Position numbers and translations under genes: made by a program
Notes under the pieces: generated by a model
The model's input: the letters and a program-made list of their open reading frames with translations, nothing else
Databases searched by the model: none
What the model was told of the DNA's origin: nothing
In this document: positions 24,754 through 36,185 of the stretch, one piece after another
Layout: the number at the start of each line of letters is the position of its first letter
How positions within the stretch are numbered: position 1 is the stretch's first letter
Assembly (NCBI GenBank): GCA_900119535.1
Contig: FPJT01000010.1
Coordinates: forward strand, 62,001-126,000
Length of the DNA stretch: 64,000 bases
Reading direction: 5' to 3'
Origin: Ruminococcus sp. XPD3002
Lineage (GTDB): Bacteria > Bacillota > Clostridia > Oscillospirales > Ruminococcaceae

Positions 24754-25209
24754 ATGGAGGAAAAAATGACCGATAATGGTAAGAAAAGCAGAAAAGCTGA
24801 GATAATTATTTTTGTTGTCCTTTTTGTCATAGCAGGCTTATTTTATTTGATGTACAGAACTATGATACCTGTGGATTATCACAGATTCAATGCTGAACGC
24901 ATTGCCGAGGTGGAAGATATGTACAAGATAAGTCTTGATGATGCTGTTCCTGAGAGATTCAAACAGATACTGCTCGGGCACGAATATCAGCTCGTCCTTT
25001 ATACCGATGATTATGAGAAGCTTATGGACAGCTTTACCGGTGACGGTATGAATCTAAAGAGAGAAGCTCCCGATAAAAGTAATATAGTGTATCAGGGAAT
25101 GGATAACGGTCATGAAATAATGGTAAGTTTCAAAAAGGTCGATGACAAGAAAGGTAAGTACAGAGGATTATTCCAATACATTCTTGATAATGAGTCAACA
25201 GTTTCGTAA
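24754..25209 (+). CDS. Single-span membrane-anchored protein, unrecognised
   Basis: 151 residues. N-terminal charged segment, one hydrophobic helix (IIIFVVLFVIAGLFYLMY, about 18-36) then an extracytoplasmic domain of about 110 residues. GGAGGT 8 bases before ATG 24754. It is directly after remB in the origin operon. No cysteine or lipobox. No family recognised. Confidence 0.65.
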   Translation: MEEKMTDNGKKSRKAEIIIFVVLFVIAGLFYLMYRTMIPVDYHRFNAERIAEVEDMYKISLDDAVPERFKQILLGHEYQLVLYTDDYEKLMDSFTGDGMNLKREAPDKSNIVYQGMDNGHEIMVSFKKVDDKKGKYRGLFQYILDNESTVS

Positions 25210-25239
25210 AAGACTGAATGATTCTGTCTATCATAGGAT

Positions 25240-25478
25240 ATGAAAGAACAAAGAAAGCATAACAGATTGAAATATCACGATTATTCGGATAATGGTCTTT
25301 ATTTCATTACGATATGTACAAGAAACAGGATCAATTATCTTGCAGAAATCATTGAATATGGCAGAAATCATTTCATGACCATATCATAAGGAATGAAAAG
25401 GAATTCACCGAGATATGCGATTACATAGACAATAACCCGATAAACTGGGTCAACGATATATATTGCTCCCCCAACTAA
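25240..25478 (+). pseudogene. Decayed REP-associated tyrosine transposase (RAYT, IS200-like)
   Basis: Frame 1 (25240-25389) reads KHNRLKYHDYSDNGLYFITI then CTRNR, the standard RAYT N-terminus, and ends at a stop. In a different frame just before that stop FHDHIIRNEKEFTEICDYID then NNPINWVND is the standard RAYT C-terminus, running to 25478. The central part with the HUH metal site and catalytic Tyr is gone, and a frameshift joins the ends. The remnant abuts a MITE-like element at 25461. Confidence 0.75.
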
Positions 25479-25622
25479 ACCTTGCTAACCAATGCTCGTC
25501 ATAAAGAAAATTTTTCTTCGTCAGAAAAACTTGAAATGCAAAAGCATTCCTGCGTTTTCCTTCCTTGATCAATTTCCTTTCTGACCTCGCCTTTTTGGCA
25601 AAGTTTAATTTGTGGAGCAATA
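25461..25622. mobile_element. MITE-like element with TATTGCTCC termini (162 bp)
   Basis: TATTGCTCC (25461-25469) and GGAGCAATA (25614-25622) are perfect inverted termini; pairing continues imperfectly inward (CAACTAAAC with GTTTAATTTG). The stretch encodes nothing. It begins within the last codons of the RAYT remnant and ends 25 bases before gyrB. A relative with nearly the same termini lies at 60153-60246. Confidence 0.6.
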
Positions 25623-25644
25623 CAACCAAAATTCATGGAGGTAA

Positions 25645-27615
<1,971 letters not shown>

Positions 27616-27624
27616 GGTGTTTTG

Positions 27625-28179
27625 ATGGAAGATAATATAAAATTCGTTAAGGAATATACTATCCCCACAGACGTTTTCAGAGAAGGCTACAGAGCCTATC
27701 AGAAGAAAACAATATACCCGAGAAATACCATATTTATGGTGATATTTCTGATACTTGCCGCTAATTTCGTTTACGGAGCTGTTTATGCTCCCGATAACTA
27801 TCTCGCTTATATTCTGATAGTTGTCTGTCTGTTCATGGCGTTCAGACAGTGGTATAACCCGCGCAAAATGAGAAGAAGCTATGTTGAGAGCTTTGCGGAA
27901 ATGGGTGAACCTGTTTACAGACTTACAGTTGCAGATGACTACGCCGAGATAGGCACTGTTTCCGCTGAACCAGTCGTTGAGGCTTTCGATGAGGACGGAG
28001 AATCACATTCCGAACCCCTTCCCGAAGCCACAAGGATAAATTTCGGCATCGATACCGATATCCTCGAAGGCGAAAGCTACTTCGTGCTGATAAACGGAAA
28101 AACTGCGGTATACATACTCCCGAAGGCGGTATTCTCCGCAGATGAACAGGATATCATCAGGAATATATCAAAAAGCTGA
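27625..28179 (+). CDS. YcxB-like two-span membrane protein
   Basis: 184 residues. N-terminal FVKEYTIPTDVFREGYRAYQ, two transmembrane helices (about 37-55 and 58-75), then a soluble domain ending VLINGKTAVYILPKAVFSAD. This layout resembles YcxB-family proteins (a C-terminal domain ending in KxxF). ATG 27625 has AAGGTG 5 bases upstream. It is placed between gyrB and gyrA, which is unusual but seen with accessory genes in Clostridia. Function unknown. Confidence 0.65.
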   Translation: MEDNIKFVKEYTIPTDVFREGYRAYQKKTIYPRNTIFMVIFLILAANFVYGAVYAPDNYLAYILIVVCLFMAFRQWYNPRKMRRSYVESFAEMGEPVYRLTVADDYAEIGTVSAEPVVEAFDEDGESHSEPLPEATRINFGIDTDILEGESYFVLINGKTAVYILPKAVFSADEQDIIRNISKS

Positions 28180-28215
28180 CGGCTCATCAGCCGATAGATA
28201 CAGGAGGTAAAAGTT

Positions 28216-30882
28216 TTGCTGTATAATGACAATTCTAAGGTCATACATTCTGAAATAGTGGATGAGATGGAAAGCTCTATGCTCCAATACGCCATGTCGG
28301 TAATCGTTTCAAGAGCGCTTCCCGACGTCAGGGACGGTCTTAAGCCCGTTCACAGACGTATACTCTATACTCTCCACGAGAATGGTCTGACCCCTGAAAA
28401 AGCATATCGTAAATGTGCAGATACCGTAGGTTCTGTTCTCGGACGCTATCATCCACACGGTGACGCCGCTGTATATGATGCTCTCGTCCGTCTCGCTCAG
28501 GACTTCTCTATGCGTTATCCCCTTGTGGACGGTCACGGTAACTTCGGTTCGATAGACGGCGATAAGGCTGCCGCTTACCGTTATACCGAGGCTAAAATGG
28601 CTAAGATAACTCTCGATATGCTCACAGACATCAATAAGGAGACAGTCGATTTTGCTCCTAACTATGATGACCGTCTGAAAGAGCCTGTAGTTCTCCCCTC
28701 ACGTTTCCCGAACCTTCTTGTTAACGGTTCAACAGGTATCGCTGTTGGTATGGCTACAAATATCCCTCCCCATAACCTCGGAGAGGTAATAGACGCACTT
28801 CAGCTCCTTATCGATGATCCCGACTGCACCCTTGAACAGCTCATGGAGCATATACAGGGACCTGATTTCCCTACAGGCGGTATCGTCATGGGCAGGGCAG
28901 GTATACGTGCTGCATATGGTACAGGCAGAGGCAAGATTATCCTCAGAAGCCGTACACACTTCGAGGAGATAAAGGGCAGAAACTGCATCATAGTTGACGA
29001 GATACCTTACATGGTAAACAAGACTCTCATACTCAAGAATATCAGTCAGCTCTGTAAGGACAAGCGCCTTGAAGGTATCTATGACCTCCGTGACGAGTCC
29101 GATAAGGAGGGTATGAGAATAGTTATCGAGCTGAAAAAGGATGCTATACCCAATATCGTCCTTAACAAGCTCTTCTCGATGACAAAATTACAGGATACTG
29201 TCGGTATCATTATGCTTGCTCTGGTAAACGGCGAACCAAAGGTTCTTACACTGAAGCAGATGCTCCAGAATTACCTTGATTTCCAGGTAGACGTTATCCA
29301 GCGCAGAACAAGATTCGACCTGCGAAAGGCTCTCGAAAGAGCTCATATCCTTCAGGGCTTCATCCTCGCAGCCGATCATATCGACGAGATCATAAAGATC
29401 ATCCGCAACAGTAAGAATATCCCCGAAGCTAAAGAAAAGCTCATGGAGCGCTTCAAGGACGAGGACCTCTCCGCACTTCTCGAGAGAACCGACGCATTCA
29501 AGGGCATGAACGTGTTCAATATCCTTGATACCGCTGAATTCGACCTTTCAGGCAATCACCTTGCAAGCGCAAAAGGTCTTTCAGAGGAACAGGCTGAGGC
29601 TATCGTTCAGATGCGTCTCGGACAGCTCACAGGTCTCGAAAGCCAGAAGATAACCGATGAACTCTACGGACTTCTCACTAAGATATCCGATTTCGAGGAT
29701 ATTCTTGCTGATATCAACCGTGTTTACGGTATCATCATGGAGGACCTTAACGTTATCCGCAAGAAGTTCAACGACGACCGCCGTACAGATATCGAGTCCG
29801 TAAGCGGTGAAGTCGACATAGAGGACCTTATCCCCGAGGAAGACTGCGTTGTTACTCTTACAAACAACGGCTATATCAAGCGTATGCCTGTTACAGAGTA
29901 TAAGACTCAGCGCCGTGGCGGACGCGGTATAACAGGTATGAAACAGCGTGAAGAAGACTTCGTTGAGGAAATGTTCATCTGCGGTTCTCACGATAATATA
30001 CTGTTTATATCCAACAAGGGTATCATGTACAAGCTGAAATGCTATGAAGTACCCGATGGTTCAAAGGCTTCGAGAGGCTTCAATCTCATAAATCTCCTTC
30101 CTCTTACCGATGGTGAGAAGATCGCCGCTATGATAAAGACTACCGATTTCAGCGACGAGAAGTTCATCACTATGGTAACAAAGAACGGTAAGATAAAGAG
30201 AACTAACCTCTCGCTTTACAAGAACGTCCGCAAGAACGGTCTTATCGCTATCGGTCTTGATGAGGGCGACGAGATAGCAGGAGTTCGCATGACTGACGGC
30301 AACGCTCAGATATTCGTTGCTACCCGTGACGGTATGGTCATCCGCATCGAGGAGAACAAGGGCAGAGCACTTTCACGTTCGGCTCATGGCGTTAAGGCTA
30401 TCAAGCTCCGTGAGGGCGACTACGTTGTTGGTATAGCAAGAGTCAGAGAGGGAGCTTCTCTCCTTACTGTTACCGAAAACGGCTACGGTAAGCGTTCAAG
30501 CCTTGACAGCTACAGAATTCAGAACCGCGGCGGCTACGGTATTAAGAACTATAAGGTGGACGATGTCAGGGGACACGTCTGCGGCATAAAGATAGTTGAC
30601 GAGGAAGACGATATAATCCTTGTTTCAAGCGACGGTATCATCATAAGGATACTTGCAAGCGATATCCGTATCATGAGCAGATACGCTAAGGGCGTAAGAG
30701 TTATGAGAGTCAACGAGGGCGCTCAGGTAGTTGCGTTTACCCGTGCAGAGCATGACGAGAACGCTCAGACGGAAAAGGTCGAGCAGCTCAGCGAGGAAGA
30801 ACTCAGACAGGCTGAGGCTGAAGCCGCTGAAGAAGAAAAGAACGAAGTCATCATCGACGAAGAACCCGATGATGAAGAATGA
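28216..30882 (+). CDS. gyrA: DNA gyrase subunit A
   Basis: 888 residues. Catalytic Tyr is in AAAYRYTEAKM (near 125). The GyrA box QRRGGRG is near 562, so this is gyrase rather than topoisomerase IV, and six beta-pinwheel repeats follow. An acidic C-terminal tail of about 35 residues (EEELRQAEAEAAEEEKNE) ends the protein. The quinolone-determining segment reads YHPHGDAAVYD: Ala at the position of E. coli Ser83, Asp87 kept. TTG start at 28216 is 7 bases after GGAGGT. Confidence 0.98.
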   Translation: MLYNDNSKVIHSEIVDEMESSMLQYAMSVIVSRALPDVRDGLKPVHRRILYTLHENGLTPEKAYRKCADTVGSVLGRYHPHGDAAVYDALVRLAQDFSMRYPLVDGHGNFGSIDGDKAAAYRYTEAKMAKITLDMLTDINKETVDFAPNYDDRLKEPVVLPSRFPNLLVNGSTGIAVGMATNIPPHNLGEVIDALQLLIDDPDCTLEQLMEHIQGPDFPTGGIVMGRAGIRAAYGTGRGKIILRSRTHFEEIKGRNCIIVDEIPYMVNKTLILKNISQLCKDKRLEGIYDLRDESDKEGMRIVIELKKDAIPNIVLNKLFSMTKLQDTVGIIMLALVNGEPKVLTLKQMLQNYLDFQVDVIQRRTRFDLRKALERAHILQGFILAADHIDEIIKIIRNSKNIPEAKEKLMERFKDEDLSALLERTDAFKGMNVFNILDTAEFDLSGNHLASAKGLSEEQAEAIVQMRLGQLTGLESQKITDELYGLLTKISDFEDILADINRVYGIIMEDLNVIRKKFNDDRRTDIESVSGEVDIEDLIPEEDCVVTLTNNGYIKRMPVTEYKTQRRGGRGITGMKQREEDFVEEMFICGSHDNILFISNKGIMYKLKCYEVPDGSKASRGFNLINLLPLTDGEKIAAMIKTTDFSDEKFITMVTKNGKIKRTNLSLYKNVRKNGLIAIGLDEGDEIAGVRMTDGNAQIFVATRDGMVIRIEENKGRALSRSAHGVKAIKLREGDYVVGIARVREGASLLTVTENGYGKRSSLDSYRIQNRGGYGIKNYKVDDVRGHVCGIKIVDEEDDIILVSSDGIIIRILASDIRIMSRYAKGVRVMRVNEGAQVVAFTRAEHDENAQTEKVEQLSEEELRQAEAEAAEEEKNEVIIDEEPDDEE

Positions 30883-30907
30883 TCTTATACGGAGTTTTGC
30901 AGCGATT

Positions 30908-31123
30908 ATTGAGGGAAACCCTTTTGAAAAAGGGTTCTCCCTCAAACTCCCTTCCTAAAACTTTCGCCTTAAATTTTCGGCCTGATATATCCCTTTGTTA
31001 TGCATTATAAGCAGCAAATAATTTTTTGAAAGGGATATATCAGGCTGAAAATTTGGAGCAAAAAGTCTTTGGAAAGGGGGTGCGGGGGAAGAACCTTTCC
31101 TCAGAAAGGTTTGCCCCCGATAA
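30908..31123. repeat. Dispersed inverted-repeat element, copy B (216 bp)
   Basis: Same family and orientation as 5391-5608. Left hairpin GAGGG...CCCTC, central 25-base arms (30971-30995 and 31030-31054) with 34-base loop, right hairpin of G/C-rich type. Relative to copy A the loop-closing pair is T-A instead of C-G, and one arm position is G-T instead of A-T, so pairing is preserved in RNA. It fills the gap between gyrA and the metallophosphoesterase. Confidence 0.8.
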
Positions 31124-31166
31124 ACCGCCGCAGAGCTTCAGTATAAGACCGACTGTGAGGTGTGGT

Positions 31167-31973
31167 ATGATTGTTGTTTTACTGATAGTATTAATAATAC
31201 TTATCGTATTGGCGGTAATTACTGTAATTGACTCGCTGTATAGCTTCAAGGTACGCCGTGAAGATCTTGGAGGCGAAATTAAGATAGTCCAGATATCCGA
31301 TCTGCACAAGCGCCATATCGGTGAAGAGAATTGCAGGCTCGTGGACATGATACGTGAGGAAAATCCCGATATTATCTTCGTTACAGGTGATCTTGTAACC
31401 CGTGACTGCTACGATTTTACAGAGGCTGAAAGGCTTCTTAAGAAGCTCAACGAGATCGCTCATGTGTATCTGATCTTCGGAAATCACGAGCAGAGTCTCC
31501 CTGCGGAATATCATGAGGAGCTTATACAAAGAGTTAAAAAAACGAATACTTACTACCTGGATAACAATACTTCAAAGATAGTTGTAAATGACAAGGAACT
31601 GTTTATCTGCGGTTTTACGCCAAAATATACCACATACCGAAAGGACGGCTACAGAAACCTCGATACCGTAAACAAGCAGGATATCATCAATGTTTTAGGT
31701 GATAAGCCAAATGGAAGGACATTGCTCCTTGCCCATAATCCGCTGTTTGCCGAGGCTTATTCTCAGTGGGGCGCTGATATGACCTTCAGCGGTCACGTAC
31801 ACGGCGGTGCTGTGAGAATATTCGGAAAGGGTGTTCTTTCTCCCGAGCGTAAATTCTTCCCGAAATACACAAAGGGCGTGTATACGGTAGGTAATATGAA
31901 GCTTCTCGTAACTTCGGGAATCGGTAAGCTGAGACTATTCAATCCTGCGGAAATGGTCGTTTATAAGATATGA
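31167..31973 (+). CDS. Membrane-anchored metallophosphoesterase (YkuE-like)
   Basis: 268 residues. N-terminal transmembrane helix (IVVLLIVLIILIVLAVITVI), then metallophosphoesterase motifs: QISDLHKR (DxH), FVTGDLVT (GDxxx), FGNHE (GNHE) and FSGHVHGG (GHxH). Two-metal phosphoesterase facing the outside, substrate unknown; relatives include YkuE and LpxH-like enzymes. Start ATG 31167 with GAGGTG upstream; longer readings would translate repeat copy B. Its end overlaps the converging ytaF by 13 bases. Confidence 0.85.
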   Translation: MIVVLLIVLIILIVLAVITVIDSLYSFKVRREDLGGEIKIVQISDLHKRHIGEENCRLVDMIREENPDIIFVTGDLVTRDCYDFTEAERLLKKLNEIAHVYLIFGNHEQSLPAEYHEELIQRVKKTNTYYLDNNTSKIVVNDKELFICGFTPKYTTYRKDGYRNLDTVNKQDIINVLGDKPNGRTLLLAHNPLFAEAYSQWGADMTFSGHVHGGAVRIFGKGVLSPERKFFPKYTKGVYTVGNMKLLVTSGIGKLRLFNPAEMVVYKI

Positions 31974-32587
31974 CAGAAGCTCAGAAGAGCAAATACTATA
32001 AGTAAAACTCCTCCTGTCCACGAGAGATCGCGGTTCATGGAGGAGATCTTTTTTCCTGCGATATTTCCGAGAATTATCGCAAGTGTTCCTGCAATGAAAG
32101 TAAATAACGCTGCGTATAGCGGACGTACATCCGTAAGACCTGCACTAAGTCCCGTAGCTGCGGAATCAAGAGAACCTGCGGCGGCAAGTGCAGCGGCTTC
32201 ACCGAGAGAGAGGATTTTCGAGTGGTCACGGTCCGCTGCGGTATCGTCCAGATAGAGCTTCATAACAATGCCCTCGCTGCCGAGACGCAGAGACAGTTCT
32301 CCATGACGTGATATACGGCGGACTATCCCCCGTACAAGGCTTTTAGATATAGCGAACATACCAATCGCCGTCATAATGATAAAGCCTGAGATACGGCATA
32401 TTTCCACGGGAATACAGCGCATTGCAAGTTCCGAGAAAATAAGCGAAATGTACAGTACTGCGCTGCTGATAAGGTTTATGAGCGCCGCAGATGAGGACGG
32501 TATCCTTATGCCGCTTCCGCAGTAAGCAGCGGATGCAAGCAGAGTATCAACGCTTACAACAGCTGCGAGAATGACTTCTTTAAACAA
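31961..32587 (-). CDS. ytaF: YtaF-type sporulation membrane protein (MntP/cation efflux-like)
   Basis: 208 residues, about six hydrophobic segments. The two internally repeated halves start VILAAVVSVDTLLAS-x-AYCGSGIRIP and LGEAAALAAAGSLDSAATGL, both carrying the conserved Asp of the MntP/YtaF fold. YtaF is an annotated sporulation protein of Clostridia/Bacilli, role unclear. Start TTG at 32587, because GAGGTG sits just before; a GTG at 32596 lies within the site. The ribosome site is inside a strong hairpin (32591-32624). Confidence 0.75.
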   Translation of the reverse strand: MFKEVILAAVVSVDTLLASAAYCGSGIRIPSSSAALINLISSAVLYISLIFSELAMRCIPVEICRISGFIIMTAIGMFAISKSLVRGIVRRISRHGELSLRLGSEGIVMKLYLDDTAADRDHSKILSLGEAAALAAAGSLDSAATGLSAGLTDVRPLYAALFTFIAGTLAIILGNIAGKKISSMNRDLSWTGGVLLIVFALLSFCHIL

Positions 32588-32590
32588 AAC

Positions 32591-32624
32591 GATCACCTCA
32601 TTGCATTGTATGCAAAAGGTGATC
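32591..32624. promoter_or_regulatory. Hairpin that buries the ytaF ribosome site
   Basis: GATCACCT (32591-32598) and AGGTGATC (32617-32624) pair perfectly, with inner TTGCA/TGCAA pairing (32601-32615). On the minus strand the downstream arm is the ytaF Shine-Dalgarno AGGTG. On the plus strand TTTTGTT follows, so it may also act as a terminator. Confidence 0.5.
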
Positions 32625-32706
32625 TTTTGTTACTGCCATATGCAGTCCTATATTATTATCAGGGGACGCTATGAAGAAGATTTTTCTGAGTACGAATATA
32701 ATTCGA

Positions 32707-35700
32707 TCAGAGTATGTCAGCGTGGTGAGCCTGGAGGGACTTGACCTCGAAGTGCTTATTAGCCTTGATAGCCTTGATGCCCTCTGCGCTTGCCTTTGCA
32801 GCTGCCATAGTAGTGATATAAGTTACGCGGTGCTTGATAGCAGCCTTACGGATGTAGCTGTCGTCGTGAGCACTTGTCTTACCTGCAGGAGTATTGATAA
32901 TGAGCTGTATCTCGCCGTTTGCGATCTCGTCAGCAATGTTTGGACGTCCCTCGTAGATCTTGAAGATCTTCTTGCATGGGATGCCTGCTTCCTTTATCAT
33001 CTCGTAGCTTCTGCCTGTAGCGATGATATTGAATCCGAGCTCATGGAAGGACTTAGCGATCTCTACGAGTTCAGGCTTGTCTCTGTCGCAAACGCTGAGG
33101 AGAACTGTGCCTTCCTCGGGAAGAGGATTCTTTGTAGCTTCCTGAGCCTTATAGTATGCCTCGCCGAATGACTTTGATATACCGAGAACTTCACCTGTTG
33201 AACGCATCTCAGGTCCGAGAACAGGGTCAACTTCCGGGAACATATTGAATGGGAATACAGCTTCCTTAACACCGTAGTGGTTGATCTGACGATCCTTAAG
33301 CTCAGGCACGGGAGAAGGTCTGCCTGTGAGTGAGGATGTGATTATATCTGTAGCGATCTTTACCATGTTGATATCGCATACCTTTGATACAAGCGGAACT
33401 GTTCTTGAAGCACGCGGATTAGCCTCGAGAACGTATACTGTATCGCCCTCGATAGCGTACTGCATGTTCATAAGACCGCAAACGTTCATCTCAACAGCTA
33501 TACGCTTTGTGTAGTCCTTGATAGTAGCGATCTGCTTTTCTGTAAGGTTCTTTGAAGGAAGGATACAAGCCGAGTCGCCTGAATGAACGCCTGCAAGCTC
33601 GATATGCTCCATAACAGCAGGAACGAAGCAGTGCTCGCCGTCTGAGATAGCGTCAGCCTCGCACTCTGTAGCGTGATTGAGGAAGCGGTCGATGAGGATA
33701 GGTCTGTCAGGAGTTACACCAACAGCTGCGGACATATAAACTCTCATCATATCGTCATCGTGAACTATCTCCATTCCGCGTCCGCCGAGAACGTAGGAAG
33801 GACGAACCATAACAGGATAGCCGATGCGGTTAGCGATCTCGAGAGCCTCATCCACATTTACAGCCATGCCTGCCTCGGGCATCGGGATACCAAGCTTGTC
33901 CATCATAGCACGGAAGTGGTCACGGTCCTCAGCGAGGTCAATAGTTTCTGGAGTTGTACCGAGTATATTAACGCCGTACTTCTTAAGGTCGTTAGCAAGG
34001 TTGAGCGGAGTCTGTCCGCCGAACTGAGCGATAACGCCTAAAGGCTTCTCCTTATCGTGGATAGAGAGAACGTCCTCAAGAGTAAGTGGCTCAAAATAGA
34101 GCTTATCTGATGTATCATAGTCAGTTGAAACTGTCTCTGGGTTGCAGTTTACAATAATTGATTCGAAGCCGAGCTTCTTAAGAGCAAGAGCAGCATGAAC
34201 GCAGCAGTAATCGAATTCGATACCCTGACCGATACGGTTAGGACCGCCGCCGAGGATCATTATCTTCTTCTTGTCGCTTACAGGGCTCTTGTCCTCGTCA
34301 AGGTGATATGTCGAGTAGTAGTATGCAGCGTTTTCAGTACCGCTTACGTGAACGCCTTCCCATGCTTCCTTGATGCCGAAGCCGATACGTGCATTGCGTA
34401 TCTCTTCCTCTGTAACTTCAAGGAGAGAGCTGAGGTAACGGTCTGAGAAACCGTCCATCTTAGCCTGTTTGAGAACGTCCTTACCGGGAACACTGCCCTT
34501 GTTTTCGATGAGCTTTTCTTCTTCCTGAACAAGCTCGTACATCTGGTCTATGAAATACTTCTTGATCTTTGTGATATCGTGAAGCTGATCTACTGTAGCG
34601 CCCTTGCGGAGAGCCTCGTACATTACGAACTGTCTCTCGCTTGTAGGATATTTCAGCATGTCAAGGAGTTCTTCCTTGCTGAGGTCGTGGAAGTTCTTAG
34701 CGAATCCGAGACCGTAGCGATCCTTTTCAAGTGAACGGATAGCCTTCTGGAAAGCTTCCTTGTAAGTCTTACCGATGCTCATTACCTCGCCGACTGCACG
34801 CATCTGAGTTCCGAGCTTGTCTTCTGCGCCCTTGAACTTCTCGAATGCCCAGCGAGCAAACTTGATAACGATGTAGTCGCCGTCGGGCACATACTTGTCA
34901 AGAGTTCCGTACTTACCGCATGGGATCTCATCGAGAGTAAGTCCGCAAGCGAGCATAGCAGATACGAGAGCGATCGGGAATCCTGTAGCCTTTGAAGCAA
35001 GTGCAGAAGAACGTGAAGTTCTTGGGTTGATCTCGATAACAACGATACGTCCTGTTTCGGGATCTCTTGCGAACTGGCAGTTACATCCGCCGATAACTTC
35101 GATAGACTCGATTATCTTGTATGACATTTCCTGAAGAGTCTTCTGAACGTCCTCAGGGATAGTGAGCATTGGTGCTGAGCAGAATGAATCACCTGTGTGA
35201 ACACCGATAGGATCGATATTCTCGATGAAGCATACAGTGATCTTGTTGTTGTTAGCGTCACGTACTACTTCAAGCTCGAGCTCTTCCCAGCCGAAGATAC
35301 ACTCTTCAACAAGTACCTGTCCGACGAGAGAAGCCTGAAGACCTCTTTCACAGACAACCTTGAGCTCGTCCACATTGTAAACCATTCCGCCGCCTGCGCC
35401 GCCCATTGTGTAAGCAGGACGGAGAACAACAGGGTATTTGAGCTGTTCAGCTATTTTAACAGCCTCATCAACAGTATATGCAACCTGACTTCTGGGCATT
35501 CCGATACCAAGTTCACTCATAGCGTTCTTGAACTCTATTCTGTCCTCGCCGCGCTCGATAGCATCTACCTGAACACCGATGACCTGTACGCCGTACTTTT
35601 TGAGTACGCCTGCCTGATCAAGCTCCGAACAGAGATTAAGACCCGACTGACCGCCGAGATTTGGAAGGAGAGCATCAGGACGCTCTTTCTCGATGATCTG

Positions 35701-35925
35701 AGTGAGTCTTGCAAGGTTAAGAGGCTCGATGTAGGTAATATCGGCAACATCGGGGTCTGTCATGATAGTAGCGGGGTTAGAGTTAACGAGAACTATCTCA
35801 TAGCCCAGCTTGCGAAGTGCCTTACATGCCTGAGTGCCCGAATAGTCGAACTCGCAGGCCTGTCCAATAATGATAGGACCTGAACCGATTATCATTATTT
35901 TGTTGATATCCTGTTTTTTTGGCAT
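32707..35925 (-). CDS. carB: Carbamoyl-phosphate synthase large subunit
   Basis: 1072 residues, full length. Two homologous ATP-grasp synthetase halves: GSGPIIIGQACEFDYSGTQA at the start and GGGPNRIGQGIEFDYCCVHA at about 560, each followed by RPxYxxGGxG. The MGS-like allosteric domain follows at about 940 onwards. It makes carbamoyl phosphate from ammonia or glutamine nitrogen, bicarbonate and 2 ATP for arginine and pyrimidine synthesis. ATG 35925 with GGGAG upstream. It is orphan: carA and pyr/arg genes are not in the window. Confidence 0.97.
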   Translation of the reverse strand: MPKKQDINKIMIIGSGPIIIGQACEFDYSGTQACKALRKLGYEIVLVNSNPATIMTDPDVADITYIEPLNLARLTQIIEKERPDALLPNLGGQSGLNLCSELDQAGVLKKYGVQVIGVQVDAIERGEDRIEFKNAMSELGIGMPRSQVAYTVDEAVKIAEQLKYPVVLRPAYTMGGAGGGMVYNVDELKVVCERGLQASLVGQVLVEECIFGWEELELEVVRDANNNKITVCFIENIDPIGVHTGDSFCSAPMLTIPEDVQKTLQEMSYKIIESIEVIGGCNCQFARDPETGRIVVIEINPRTSRSSALASKATGFPIALVSAMLACGLTLDEIPCGKYGTLDKYVPDGDYIVIKFARWAFEKFKGAEDKLGTQMRAVGEVMSIGKTYKEAFQKAIRSLEKDRYGLGFAKNFHDLSKEELLDMLKYPTSERQFVMYEALRKGATVDQLHDITKIKKYFIDQMYELVQEEEKLIENKGSVPGKDVLKQAKMDGFSDRYLSSLLEVTEEEIRNARIGFGIKEAWEGVHVSGTENAAYYYSTYHLDEDKSPVSDKKKIMILGGGPNRIGQGIEFDYCCVHAALALKKLGFESIIVNCNPETVSTDYDTSDKLYFEPLTLEDVLSIHDKEKPLGVIAQFGGQTPLNLANDLKKYGVNILGTTPETIDLAEDRDHFRAMMDKLGIPMPEAGMAVNVDEALEIANRIGYPVMVRPSYVLGGRGMEIVHDDDMMRVYMSAAVGVTPDRPILIDRFLNHATECEADAISDGEHCFVPAVMEHIELAGVHSGDSACILPSKNLTEKQIATIKDYTKRIAVEMNVCGLMNMQYAIEGDTVYVLEANPRASRTVPLVSKVCDINMVKIATDIITSSLTGRPSPVPELKDRQINHYGVKEAVFPFNMFPEVDPVLGPEMRSTGEVLGISKSFGEAYYKAQEATKNPLPEEGTVLLSVCDRDKPELVEIAKSFHELGFNIIATGRSYEMIKEAGIPCKKIFKIYEGRPNIADEIANGEIQLIINTPAGKTSAHDDSYIRKAAIKHRVTYITTMAAAKASAEGIKAIKANKHFEVKSLQAHHADIL

Positions 35926-35941
35926 ACTATTTCTCCCAACC

Positions 35942-35960
35942 CGTACATCAAAGATGTACG
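35942..35960 (-). promoter_or_regulatory. Hairpin in the carB leader
   Basis: CGTACATC and GATGTACG flank AAA: an 8-bp perfect hairpin located 17 bases before the carB ATG on the minus strand. It is possibly a translational control element; no PyrR-binding consensus recognised. Confidence 0.4.
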
Positions 35961-36005
35961 TAATAATATTTACCAACTTAAGCTTGGCATAATTTCTTAC
36001 CTTAT

Positions 36006-36034
36006 ATCATATCACAAATAAAGACGAATTGCAA
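36006..36034 (-). promoter_or_regulatory. Promoter of carB
   Basis: Minus strand TTGCAA (36034-36029), 17 bases, TATGAT (36011-36006). Confidence 0.55.
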
Positions 36035-36185
36035 GAAAAAAATCATAATTACTCAAAAAAATACAAGTAAAAAGAAAATAACAAAATTGGATAAAATGTA
36101 ACTGATAACAGAATTTTGCATGAGAAAGAATGTTCTGTAAAAGCAATATTATCCTAATTTCACTTTACACATATATGTGGATTTG

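Noticed and set aside
31026..31166. Upstream extension of the metallophosphoesterase through repeat copy B
   Set aside because: Same reason: the extra residues derive from the repeat, and GAGGTG precedes the ATG at 31167.
32707..35925. Long ORFs opposite carB and opposite GH95/gyrA
   Set aside because: They mirror the codon structure of the real genes, lack ribosome sites and encode no recognisable domain.
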